From JBKEDS01 sp047975545 (GTDB taxonomy: Bacteria; Bacteroidota; Bacteroidia; Flavobacteriales; Flavobacteriaceae), in assembly GCA_047975545.1 (NCBI GenBank), contig JBKEDS010000065.1:1-22953 (forward strand): a DNA stretch of 22,953 bases, given 5' to 3'. The notes below the pieces were generated by a model, which ran no database searches, had not been told where the DNA came from, and was given only the letters and a program-made list of their open reading frames with translations. Positions 6,457 to 14,907 of this stretch are shown here, piece after piece; the stretch's first letter is position 1, and the number at the start of each line of letters is the position of its first letter. The translations under genes and the position numbers were made by a program.

Positions 6457-8289
6457 TTATTTAAACCTATATTCCAGCCCGAACATAACATTGCCTTTGG
6501 GCATGGGCAGGCGGCTGGTTTCCCAGTATTCGGTGTTAAAAATATTATTGGCGTAAAAACTAAAGGTGGCGTTTTTATAGGTGTACGATACATTGCAATC
6601 GTAAATATTATAGCTTGCCCCTTCGGTACGTTCGGTATAGCGGTACGCCACGGTTGTACTAAAGTTTTTAAACCAGTTCATGGTATAATGGGCTACAAAT
6701 TGGTGCTTTAGGGAGTTAATGGAATAGCGCGACTCGGCAACATCGGCTTTTTTAACGTTGTCCTCAATAAATGTATAGCCTATATGTAATTTATGCGGCA
6801 GGGTATTTACCGAAAACCGATAATCCACCTGCGTTTCCACCCCTTTTGTATTAACATCTTGAATATTTCTTGGCGTAAATACCTCATCGGTTTCGTTAAT
6901 GCGCACATAATCGATTAAATCGTTAGAGTCGCGGTTAAACCCGGCAAGGCTTAGGTTTATATTGGGGAAGTTTAATTTGAAGCCTACTTCTTCCGAAAGG
7001 GCATCTTCCGGTTGAAGATTTTCGTTGCCCACCGCTTGCGGGCCTATATAGTACAAATCGGTGTAAGTGGGTACTCGGTACGTATAGCCTATGTTTCCGT
7101 AAGCCCTGATATTTTCTGAAATTTTATAACCCAAATCCATTCCGGGGAAAATTTTATTGTCAAAGTCGGAAAAATACGAAGCGGCAATCCCGGGCGTAAT
7201 ATCCAATTTATTGTTGAAAACTTGAAAGCGATGTTCTAAAAACAGCGTAGCTATTTCACGTTGGTTATCGCCTAAATTATTGCTGCTTATGTAATATTTG
7301 GATAGTTCCAAACCAAACCCGGTAATGCCTATTTTCGATTGGTACGACCCGTTTAATTCGGCTGCAATTTTATTGGTTATGTGCAGGTTGCGATAAATGG
7401 AGGGGTTGTTCCGTATATAAATATATTCGTCTTGGTTGCGGCGCCAGTACAATTTTGGTTTCCAAGCAAACTTTCCTTTTTTAATTTCGGTTGAAAGCCC
7501 GACTAAACTGGCCTGTGTTGCCTCGTATTGCTGTGTTGCCGAAGGAATGCCGTAAAAGCCGTTAGCCCCAAATTTTCGTTCGTTATAGCTGGTAAGCAGT
7601 GTTATGGGCTGTTTTTCTTTGTTAAATTGGCTTTTTACAAAAACGGTGGTATTATCGAAATCGGAATTTTCACGATAGCCCCCCGAAAAATGCTTGCCAA
7701 CTTGAATAATATGGCTACTGTTGTCCTGATTAATGGTACCTACCACTTCGCCCGAAAACTGGTGGAACGAACCCGCTTGCGCCTTTGCCAAAAGCGAATT
7801 TTCAACCACATCTTTGGTTACAATATTAACGGCCCCGGTAAAGGCATTTTGACCAAAAATACGGGCAGCAGGGCCTTTTATTACTTCAATGCGCTTAATA
7901 ACATCTATGGGAAGTGCCATGTTTAAAGTGTGGTGTCCGGTTTGGGGGTCGTCTACCTTTATGCCATCTATTAACAACAGGGTTTGGTCGAAACTTCCGC
8001 CGCGGATATACAAATCGGCCTGCATGCCGCTAACGCCCTGGCGCCTAACATCGATGCCGGCAATTTGCTGCAGGGCATCGGTTACGTTGGTAACGCCCAG
8101 GTTTTTAAGATCTTGGGCGGTTACTATTTTAATAGTTCTGGAGTTTTCCCTAAATGGCAAATCAATGCGCGACGATGTAATAACAACTTCGCCAAGTTGC
8201 GTGGTGTCTTGGGGCTTGGTTTGTAAATCTTGGGAGGTAGCAAAAATGGGCAAAAAAAGGATAAGGGCAAAAAGGTGTATCGTTTTCAT
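6457..8289 (-). CDS. TonB-dependent outer membrane receptor, BtuB-like (vitamin-type)
   Basis: This 610-residue outer membrane transporter begins with a type I signal peptide (cleavage likely after ATS, so the mature protein starts at about Gln20). A TonB-box-like segment GEVVITSSR (33-41) precedes the plug domain (about 45-160), which shows the family's DALQQIAGIDVRRQG, YIRGGSFDQTLLLIDGI, IDVIKRIEVIKGPAARIFG and AFTGAVNIVTK motifs. The rest is a 22-strand beta-barrel with the usual closing segments (VNLSYTYKNATFSFYANNIF-like, then FGLEYRFK). There is no CarboxypepD-like N-terminal domain and no SusD partner next door, so a small-molecule (vitamin or metal-chelate) substrate is more likely than glycans. 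Cobalamin is the default guess from BtuB similarity, but I see no cobalamin riboswitch upstream. A MocR-type regulator is divergent and bioB lies downstream. The substrate is unproven. Confidence 0.9.
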   Translation of the reverse strand: MKTIHLFALILFLPIFATSQDLQTKPQDTTQLGEVVITSSRIDLPFRENSRTIKIVTAQDLKNLGVTNVTDALQQIAGIDVRRQGVSGMQADLYIRGGSFDQTLLLIDGIKVDDPQTGHHTLNMALPIDVIKRIEVIKGPAARIFGQNAFTGAVNIVTKDVVENSLLAKAQAGSFHQFSGEVVGTINQDNSSHIIQVGKHFSGGYRENSDFDNTTVFVKSQFNKEKQPITLLTSYNERKFGANGFYGIPSATQQYEATQASLVGLSTEIKKGKFAWKPKLYWRRNQDEYIYIRNNPSIYRNLHITNKIAAELNGSYQSKIGITGFGLELSKYYISSNNLGDNQREIATLFLEHRFQVFNNKLDITPGIAASYFSDFDNKIFPGMDLGYKISENIRAYGNIGYTYRVPTYTDLYYIGPQAVGNENLQPEDALSEEVGFKLNFPNINLSLAGFNRDSNDLIDYVRINETDEVFTPRNIQDVNTKGVETQVDYRFSVNTLPHKLHIGYTFIEDNVKKADVAESRYSINSLKHQFVAHYTMNWFKNFSTTVAYRYTERTEGASYNIYDCNVSYTYKNATFSFYANNIFNTEYWETSRLPMPKGNVMFGLEYRFK

Positions 8290-8404
8290 CTATTTAACTT
8301 TTTGTAACAATTTATTTTTTAGTGATTTATTATATCGGTTGGTGTTGAGCATTGTTTGCCAAATGCCCATTATGGGTTTTCATGTGGTTGATTTTCTTTT
8401 TAAA

Positions 8405-8453
8405 AGAATGCCCTTAATTACATACTGCAAGATTATGGTTTTAAGGACATTCT
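8405..8453. repeat. inverted repeat in the receptor/MocR divergent region
   Basis: The arms AGAATGCCCTTAA (8405-8417) and TTAAGGACATTCT (8441-8453) pair at 12 of 13 positions around a 23-nt loop. The repeat lies about 115 bp upstream of the receptor ATG and 84 bp upstream of the MocR-type ATG. It could be a leader hairpin, an operator, or a repeat remnant. Confidence 0.6.
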
Positions 8454-8492
8454 AAAATAAATACTAAACAATTATGACTAATCTCGGGGCAA

Positions 8493-8509
8493 AAATCGTA
8501 ACTTTCCGG
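8493..8509 (+). promoter_or_regulatory. candidate -7 promoter box of the MocR-type gene
   Basis: AAATCGTAACTTTCCGG contains TAACTTTC (8499-8506), one base off TAnnTTTG, about 31 bp before the ATG. It is nearly identical to the string before the lipoprotein gene (2194-2209). No good -33 box is seen. Confidence 0.45.
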
Positions 8510-8517
8510 ATTACTAA

Positions 8518-8550
8518 AGTAGTCCAGTTTTAAAACAATGAATAGTCCGG
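8518..8550 (-). promoter_or_regulatory. candidate MocR operator: two direct half-sites across the start codon
   Basis: On the minus strand CCGGACTATT (8550-8541) and CTGGACTACT (8527-8518) are direct repeats, 8 of 10 identical and 23 bp apart. The second also forms an imperfect palindrome with the adjacent sequence, GGATTACTAAAGTAGTCC (8508-8525). Regulators of the MocR/TauR type bind direct repeats of GGACTA-like half-sites as I recall, so autorepression is plausible. One half-site is inside codons 2-5, which weakens the case. Confidence 0.4.
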
Positions 8551-10037
8551 TTAACGATTTATTAAAACAATTAATTTCTTTTGAAAAGGGAAGCACCTCG
8601 CCCGTTTATGTACAAGTGGCGCAGCAAATAATAAATGCCATACAGCGTGGGTATTTGGCGGAAGGCGCAGTTATGCCCGGTACCCGAACATTTGGTAAGC
8701 TACTTGCCGTTAACCGCAATACCGCCGTTGCCATTTACGACGAACTGGCCTCGCAGGGATGGCTGGAAATGGTGCCCAATAAAGGTACTTTTGTATTGGT
8801 GCCCGAACAAAAAACGGCCGCCATAAAAGCCACGACAAACCATATAGACCAAGTGCGCAATTACCCAAAAACAACAGGATTTCCGTTTCAAGCCTCGTTT
8901 AATTTGGCAACAACGCAGGAACAAACCCAAAAAAACTACGGTATTAACGATGGGCAGCCCGATTTACGGCTGCACCCAACGCATCAGTTTTCAAGGTGGT
9001 ACAGTGCCTCGATGAAACGGGTGTCATTAAAGGCAAGATGGAATCAAACCGCTTTATCGCCTTCAACATTCGACCTTTATCTATGCAATTATTTAAATGC
9101 CACACGGGGCTTTCATATTAAACCCCAAAACTTAGTAAGCACTCGCAGCACCGAAATGAGCCTTTATGTGGTATCGCAGCTTTTAATCAAGCCCGGTAAC
9201 GTGGTTTTGGTGGCCCATTTAAGCAATTACGCCGCCAATATGATTTTTCAGCAGGCCGGGGCAAATATAAAAACCATTCCCGTAGATAGCCAAGGTATTG
9301 ATGTAAATTATATAAAAACCCATTTTACAAAGCGAAGCATCCGCTGCGTGTACGTTTGCGCCCACAGGCATTACCCCACAACGGTAACCCTTAGTGCCGA
9401 ACGCCGCCTAAAACTTATGCAATTGGCAAAGGAATTTGGGTTTGCCATTATCGAGGATGATTACGATTACGATTTCCAGTATACCGGTTCGGCCATGCTG
9501 CCCATGGCAAGCTCCGATGCCCACGGTATGATTATTTATTTGGGGAAATTGGGGCAATCCCTATTCCCCAGTTTTCAAACAGGCTTTGTAGTAGCGCCCG
9601 AAAACCTTATTGCCGAGGCCAAAAACTATTTGCAAATACTGGACAGGCAAGGCGATTCAATTCAAAAACAAATGCTATCGGAACTTATTGCCGAAGGCGA
9701 AATACACCGCCTTATAAAAAAGAACATTACCGTTTACAAACAACGGTGCAATTGTTTGTGCCAACATCTTGAACATTACTTTGGAAACAAAATAACGTTT
9801 GAAAAACCCTCAGGCGGCTTAGCTTTATGGTTGCAGTTTCAGCCCAAAATTGCTTTGGCAAAGCTTTCCGATGAAACTGGAAAATACGATTTGTTCCTAC
9901 CCAAGACCATTCTGTACCAAGATAAAAATACCTGCGCCATTCGGTTTGGCTTTGGGCATTTAAGCGAAGAAGAAATCGAGGTTGTGGTTAAAATTCTAAA
10001 AAAAAGTTACGATACTTTATTTTCAACAAAAAATTAA
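8538..10037 (+). CDS. MocR/PdxR-type GntR regulator with a degenerate aminotransferase domain
   Basis: This 499-residue protein has the MocR layout. A GntR winged helix at about residues 18-85 (SPVYVQVAQQIINAIQRG, then TFGKLLAVNRNTAVAIYDEL and GWLEMVPNKGTFV) precedes a linker and a fold-type I aminotransferase-like domain (about 125-495). Normal members bind PLP through the Lys of Y-x-G-T-F-S-K-x-L-x-P. Here the segment reads YLGKLGQSLFPSFQTGF, so the Lys position is Gln340 (codon 9555-9557, CAA) and the following conserved Arg is also Gln. The usual G-x-Q at the cofactor phosphate site reads RSTEMSL, and the E-x-P-x-Y motif reads HLSNY. EDDYDYDF and the C-terminal Arg (AIRFGFG) remain. The gene is otherwise intact, so it looks like a functional regulator with an altered or lost effector site. 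It is divergent from the TonB-dependent receptor and may control it. Confidence 0.88.
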   Translation: MNSPVNDLLKQLISFEKGSTSPVYVQVAQQIINAIQRGYLAEGAVMPGTRTFGKLLAVNRNTAVAIYDELASQGWLEMVPNKGTFVLVPEQKTAAIKATTNHIDQVRNYPKTTGFPFQASFNLATTQEQTQKNYGINDGQPDLRLHPTHQFSRWYSASMKRVSLKARWNQTALSPSTFDLYLCNYLNATRGFHIKPQNLVSTRSTEMSLYVVSQLLIKPGNVVLVAHLSNYAANMIFQQAGANIKTIPVDSQGIDVNYIKTHFTKRSIRCVYVCAHRHYPTTVTLSAERRLKLMQLAKEFGFAIIEDDYDYDFQYTGSAMLPMASSDAHGMIIYLGKLGQSLFPSFQTGFVVAPENLIAEAKNYLQILDRQGDSIQKQMLSELIAEGEIHRLIKKNITVYKQRCNCLCQHLEHYFGNKITFEKPSGGLALWLQFQPKIALAKLSDETGKYDLFLPKTILYQDKNTCAIRFGFGHLSEEEIEVVVKILKKSYDTLFSTKN

Positions 10038-10100
10038 AATTCCTGCCATTTGCATGAAAATTGCATAAAAACTCCCCTTATTATGAAGGATTTGCAGTAG

Positions 10101-10127
10101 TTGGATAAAAAAACATTTTTAATCTTG
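10101..10127 (+). promoter_or_regulatory. candidate promoter of the large secreted protein
   Basis: TTGG at 10101 and TAATCTTG at 10120-10127 resemble the Bacteroidota -33/-7 pair, but with a short 16-nt spacer. They lie about 48 bp before the ATG. Upstream there is a direct repeat TTGCAT...TTGCAT near 10055. This gap (10038-10174) contains no gene. Confidence 0.3.
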
Positions 10128-10174
10128 CGTTATTCAAAATCCACTTTACTAAAGACAAATTAAACACTCTAAAA

Positions 10175-13100
10175 ATGAAAAAAACATTACTATTATGCTT
10201 GTGTCTTTTTATGCTGTTTTCTTGTGAAAACCATTCAGAAAAGGAACTTATTTTTCTAAACAAAAACGCTTACGAGTACCCCGTTTGGGAAGACATGCTG
10301 CAGGATGAAAAAATTAAATTTTCCGATGTTGTATTGGCATTTAAAGCCTATGCCAGCACCCATGATTTGGATCGTGAAACCCTGGACCACTTCAAAAAAA
10401 TAGAACGACGGTTAGAACGAAACTTAGATGCCGACGGTTATTACGTTTCGCAGCAAGACCAATATAAAAACCTATTAGCCTTTAGGCGTGCGTCGCCCAA
10501 TACCGAAGCAACCCAAACCAATTACAGTTTTATGCCCACAGCATATACCGCCGAAGTGCCTAATAGTACAAGTTATGGACAATGGAAAAACCTGGGCCCC
10601 TTTGGCGATCCGGAGGTGCAATGGACCGCAACAGGAAACGGCGCTATACAATATCTGGAAATGCACCCCACCAACCCGGCCATTATGTACGCTTGCTCCA
10701 GGAACGGTGGCTTATGGAAAACCGTAAACTATGGCAAAAATTGGACTCCCGAAACCGATTATTTTGCAACCAACAACACCTCGTGTATCGAAGTTTGCCC
10801 GGCAAATCCGGCCGTACTTTATCTTGGGGCGGCCGAAGACGAAAAAATATGGTACTCCTCAAATTCGGGAGCTACTTGGGAAGATAGAAGCACTGGTATT
10901 ACAGGTGAAGTTTACGATGTACATTCCGACCCGGCCGATGCTACAAGGGCCTTGGTAGCCACTACACAAGGGCTTTTTCTTACCACCAATTCCGGGGCTA
11001 ATTGGACCAAAAAAGTAAATGGCAGTTATACCGACATCGATGCCACCAACAATTGGGATTTGGTTGTTGTATCCAACAACGCCAACGGTTCCGCCCCGGT
11101 TTTGTATTTCACAAAGGACAAAGGCGATAATTTTATAGAAAAAAATATTATAACACATTTAACTACCGTCGATCGGTTTTACATGGCACTGCACAAACCA
11201 ACCTCAGGGGCTACACAAGTATTTGCCTATGGACTTTTAAACGGCAATACGCCAACACGTTTTATAGGTTTATGGAAATCGGATTTCGACCCAAGCCCCG
11301 CAGACGGCACCTCCTATTTTAACTTTACCGAGGTAAAACACCCCACGTACAGCTATCCCAATGGCCCCGTTCCGTTAGAAGAAGCCAGTAATGCCGATGG
11401 GTTTAAAGCCGAAACATCCGATTATTATGGAAGCATAAATCCGTACTCTAGCGCTACTTGGATTAGCGATTTTTACGTAAGCCCCACCAATCCTAATAGA
11501 ATGTTAACCCTTAGGGAAAAATTTTGGGGCAGTGAAGATGGGGGTATTATTTGGGATCAAAAACCAAGTTACGGCCTTAGCAATTGGGCCGATAATAGGT
11601 ATGCGGTTGCCAATATAACAAAAGACACCGTATTTTGGTGTAACGATGGCGGTATTTGGGGCATAAAGGAATCCGATTTGTTCCCTTCGGCAGCCGAGGT
11701 CTCGGCTTCCGGATTATCAAAAACAAATTATATTAACAGCAAAGTGGTTCCTAAAAACGGTGATATTTGTGTTTCCGAAGGTAGCCAAATGGATGTTAGC
11801 CCATTAAACAAAGGTGTTTTTATGACGGGCGGACAGGATATAGGCCAAATTTTTACCCGAAACGGAAGAGATTCGCACGTAGCCTCGGCCGACGTATACA
11901 GGGGCAGGATAAAACCAACCGACGACTCCAAGTTTATTACGGGAAGGTTGGATGTAACTTTAGACGGCAGCACCGATACCTACGCCGTATACAACAACAT
12001 AGAGGCCGATTATTTTAATGCCGACAGAATATACGGTTTTACCAATAAAAACCGAACAACCAATACTAACGATGTACGTTTAGTGCGTTCGCCAGCAGGC
12101 CAAGATGGTTGGTTAATGAATGGTTTTAAAGGTGAAAACCAACCCAATGCGGGCGGGCATTTTTGGGTGCCAACCCACAGTAATTGGGAGGAAGTACCAA
12201 CCGGAATAAGCGATTTAAAACCAGGAACTTTCGAGCAGTCCAGGGTAAAAGCCGAACGGGCATATTTGGGCGACGAAACAGGAAAAAAACTATACTACAC
12301 CGAAAACCTGTCGGCAGTAAGCCCAACATGGACCGAACTTACCAGCGCTCCACCGGCAAGCCGATACCGTATAGCAACGCACCCGCTTAACGAAAAAATA
12401 ATTGCCTTGGCCACAAACTCAGGAGTTTATGTTTCAAAAGACAAGGGCCAAACATGGGGCAAAAGGGGTAATTTCCCTTCAAACAACCCTACCGCTATTG
12501 TAATAGATAAAAACACGTCCGAAGGCCTATATGTTTTAACGCCGCTTACCGTGTATTATATGGATGAAAACCTATCCGAATGGGTCGAGTTTAACAAAGG
12601 GCTTCCCTTACAAAACCTTTCCGATATGCGTATTGCCTATTTTCCCAACAACGATGGTAGGTTGTACGTTTCTAAATACGGAAGAGGCGTTTGGTCCTCC
12701 AGCCTGCAATCGGTTTTAAATGCCAACGGCAACAAACCAAAAGCCGCGTTTTCTATTTTTGGTAACGATTTAAATATTATAAACCCAGGCGAAACCATTA
12801 GGTTAATAGACCAATCGTCCAACGCTACAAATTTGCAATGGACTTTGGAAAACGGTAGCGATATAGTTACTATTTCAAACGAAACAGAACCCGAAGTAGC
12901 ACTGTCTACACAAGGATATTACAAAGTAACCTTAGTGGCCACAAACGCAAATGGTTCCGATACGGCTGTTAAAGAACAATATGTTTTGGTGCAAGGCACA
13001 TCGCAAACCACAGCAGATTGCGTATTAACATCGGATGCAACATTACCTTGGTATAAAGGACTAAAAACCATAAGTTTAAACAACGATGCCTATGCAGTAT

Positions 13101-14770
13101 CTTCCAGAGATAATTACATAGCATCCGGAAAAGTTTTTGAAATATCAGGCAACCAAACCCCATCATTGTATATTGACGATATTTACGATCCGGGATATAA
13201 CTTTTACATAAAAGCATGGATAGATTTTAACGACGATGGCGATTTTGATGATGCCAACGAGGAAATAGCAACTTCAGGAGGGAAAGTAGAAAGTTTTACG
13301 GCTAATTTTACCGTACCAGCATCGGCCGTACTAAGCAAAGGTTTGTTGATGCGGGTAGGTAGTTTAGAAACCGCATCTAGTACGGCACCAACCTCCTGCC
13401 AAACCACGGGAACCAGACAAAACATAGATTTTACGGTAATTATTAGGCCCAACTATACCATTACGGCAGAGCACACATTGCTTTCGGTAAATAGTGCCGA
13501 TTTAAGTGCAACGTTTTCAGGAACGGCAACAGCCACAAGTGCCGGTTTTGTATATGCAAACACAAACGGCAATTTAACGGTAGATAGTGCCGAAGTAGCC
13601 ACCTACGATTCAACATTAGGCAGTAACGGTTCTTATACCGTAACACTATCCAATTTAGATTATAACGGCAAATACTACTACCGCCCTTTTATTCGCAATA
13701 GTAGCGGGATTGTTTATGGCGATGTGCAAAGTTTTCAGTTAGCGCCGTTTGCATTGCCCCAAGCCGAAAGCTTGATAGCCGTTAATCAGGGAAGCGACCA
13801 ATGGACATTAAAAGGTATAGTTATGCCGGAAAACAATACCATAGACCTATTAGAAATAGAATATGGCACAACCAGCCTTAGCAATACTATTAGTTTTACG
13901 CCATCGGCCTACCCTACCAATTCCAATTTTAATATTGAAGACGATATAGGCGTTGTAACGGGAAACACGTATCAATTTAGGGTTAAATTTGTTTCTAACG
14001 GTAAAACCTATTACAGCAATATATTTACTTTCGACACCAACCAAACCCTTTGTACGCCAACGGTACAATCCATGCAATGGTATAAAACCATAAAAAACGT
14101 AACCTTTAACGGCACTAGTAACGACAGTCCTGTTGCCCCAAATAATAGTTCGGCAATACCGTACGAGGATTTTAGCAGTACAGTGTTCGATGTAGAACAA
14201 GGAAGTTCATACCCTATTTCGATTACCGATTCGTACCCAGGATACAATAATTTAAGCTACATTGTGTATATTGATTATAATAACGATGGCGATTTTAGCG
14301 ATTACCATGAAGTAGCAATATCGGGAAAACCCGGTGGCGAAACCTTTACGGGTACCATTACCATACCAACGGCCGATATAGCTTACGCTACTAATTTAAG
14401 AATGCGGGTAATGGCCTATTCCAACAGTGTTACCCCTTGCGAAGTTACTGCTCAAGGCCAAGTTGAGGACTATTCCATAAAAATAGCAATGCCGCCATTA
14501 TCGACAGAAATAGGTGGCTCTAAGTTATCGCATATAACGTTATACCCAAACCCGGCCGTAAGCGATTTGTATGTATACACATCTGAAAATAAACAGGAAA
14601 ATATTGATGTTAAAATATACAACATGGCGGGAGCTTTAATGTATTCGGGAAAACATAACTTTACAGCCCAGCGCTTTAAATTAAACGTAAGCCCGTTAGC
14701 TTCCGGACTATACCTTGTAAAGGTGTCAAGCAAACAGGGTAGCAATACCTTAAAATTTATCAAAGGGTAA
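10175..14770 (+). CDS. large exported protein: BNR/sortilin-like propeller, PKD, two GEVED domains, T9SS sorting domain
   Basis: This 1531-residue protein starts with a signal peptide ending LFSC (Cys17), which could be a lipobox. The region from about 130 to 850 carries repeated Asp-box/BNR-like motifs (NYGKNW near 185, SNSGATW near 229, TNSGANW near 271, TKDKGDNF near 313, SEDGGIIW and SKDKGQTW further on), indicating a beta-propeller of the sortilin/glycosidase-like type. A PKD-like domain follows (about 854-945), then a GEVED domain (about 950-1090) with the Ca-binding-like loop DFNDDGDFDD, two FN3-like segments (about 1092-1288), and a second GEVED domain (about 1292-1438) with DYNNDGDFSD and GQVEDYSIKI. 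The last 78 residues are a type A T9SS sorting domain (ITLYPNPAVSDLYVY, then SGLYLVKVSS and LKFIKG). The protein is therefore expected to be secreted or surface-attached by T9SS. No catalytic residues are evident. Adhesion or polymer binding is a reasonable guess. Confidence 0.88.
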   Translation: MKKTLLLCLCLFMLFSCENHSEKELIFLNKNAYEYPVWEDMLQDEKIKFSDVVLAFKAYASTHDLDRETLDHFKKIERRLERNLDADGYYVSQQDQYKNLLAFRRASPNTEATQTNYSFMPTAYTAEVPNSTSYGQWKNLGPFGDPEVQWTATGNGAIQYLEMHPTNPAIMYACSRNGGLWKTVNYGKNWTPETDYFATNNTSCIEVCPANPAVLYLGAAEDEKIWYSSNSGATWEDRSTGITGEVYDVHSDPADATRALVATTQGLFLTTNSGANWTKKVNGSYTDIDATNNWDLVVVSNNANGSAPVLYFTKDKGDNFIEKNIITHLTTVDRFYMALHKPTSGATQVFAYGLLNGNTPTRFIGLWKSDFDPSPADGTSYFNFTEVKHPTYSYPNGPVPLEEASNADGFKAETSDYYGSINPYSSATWISDFYVSPTNPNRMLTLREKFWGSEDGGIIWDQKPSYGLSNWADNRYAVANITKDTVFWCNDGGIWGIKESDLFPSAAEVSASGLSKTNYINSKVVPKNGDICVSEGSQMDVSPLNKGVFMTGGQDIGQIFTRNGRDSHVASADVYRGRIKPTDDSKFITGRLDVTLDGSTDTYAVYNNIEADYFNADRIYGFTNKNRTTNTNDVRLVRSPAGQDGWLMNGFKGENQPNAGGHFWVPTHSNWEEVPTGISDLKPGTFEQSRVKAERAYLGDETGKKLYYTENLSAVSPTWTELTSAPPASRYRIATHPLNEKIIALATNSGVYVSKDKGQTWGKRGNFPSNNPTAIVIDKNTSEGLYVLTPLTVYYMDENLSEWVEFNKGLPLQNLSDMRIAYFPNNDGRLYVSKYGRGVWSSSLQSVLNANGNKPKAAFSIFGNDLNIINPGETIRLIDQSSNATNLQWTLENGSDIVTISNETEPEVALSTQGYYKVTLVATNANGSDTAVKEQYVLVQGTSQTTADCVLTSDATLPWYKGLKTISLNNDAYAVSSRDNYIASGKVFEISGNQTPSLYIDDIYDPGYNFYIKAWIDFNDDGDFDDANEEIATSGGKVESFTANFTVPASAVLSKGLLMRVGSLETASSTAPTSCQTTGTRQNIDFTVIIRPNYTITAEHTLLSVNSADLSATFSGTATATSAGFVYANTNGNLTVDSAEVATYDSTLGSNGSYTVTLSNLDYNGKYYYRPFIRNSSGIVYGDVQSFQLAPFALPQAESLIAVNQGSDQWTLKGIVMPENNTIDLLEIEYGTTSLSNTISFTPSAYPTNSNFNIEDDIGVVTGNTYQFRVKFVSNGKTYYSNIFTFDTNQTLCTPTVQSMQWYKTIKNVTFNGTSNDSPVAPNNSSAIPYEDFSSTVFDVEQGSSYPISITDSYPGYNNLSYIVYIDYNNDGDFSDYHEVAISGKPGGETFTGTITIPTADIAYATNLRMRVMAYSNSVTPCEVTAQGQVEDYSIKIAMPPLSTEIGGSKLSHITLYPNPAVSDLYVYTSENKQENIDVKIYNMAGALMYSGKHNFTAQRFKLNVSPLASGLYLVKVSSKQGSNTLKFIKG

Positions 14771-14795
14771 GCAAACAATTAAGCAACCTACACAC

Positions 14796-14840
14796 AAGGC
14801 CTACAAGGATTTAAACCCCTTGCAGGCCTTAATTTTATTT
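14796..14840 (+). terminator. intrinsic terminator of the T9SS protein gene
   Basis: The arms AAGGCCTACAAGG (14796-14808) and CCTTGCAGGCCTT (14818-14830) pair at 12 of 13 positions, with a 9-nt loop and the T-rich tail AATTTTATTT. It lies 25 bp after the stop codon. Confidence 0.87.
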
Positions 14841-14907
14841 ACAGTTTTCAAAACTTAATTGCAGTATAGATGAAACCGAATAAAATGCCATATGATTTTT
14901 ACCTGTT

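Noticed and set aside
8290..8537. Cobalamin riboswitch upstream of the BtuB-like receptor
   Set aside because: I could not find the B12-box or the conserved core helices in this 248-bp region on the minus strand; only a simple 13-nt hairpin is present.
14470..14778. Minus-strand frame at the end of the T9SS protein gene
   Set aside because: It is wholly antisense to the conserved sorting domain and has no features of its own.
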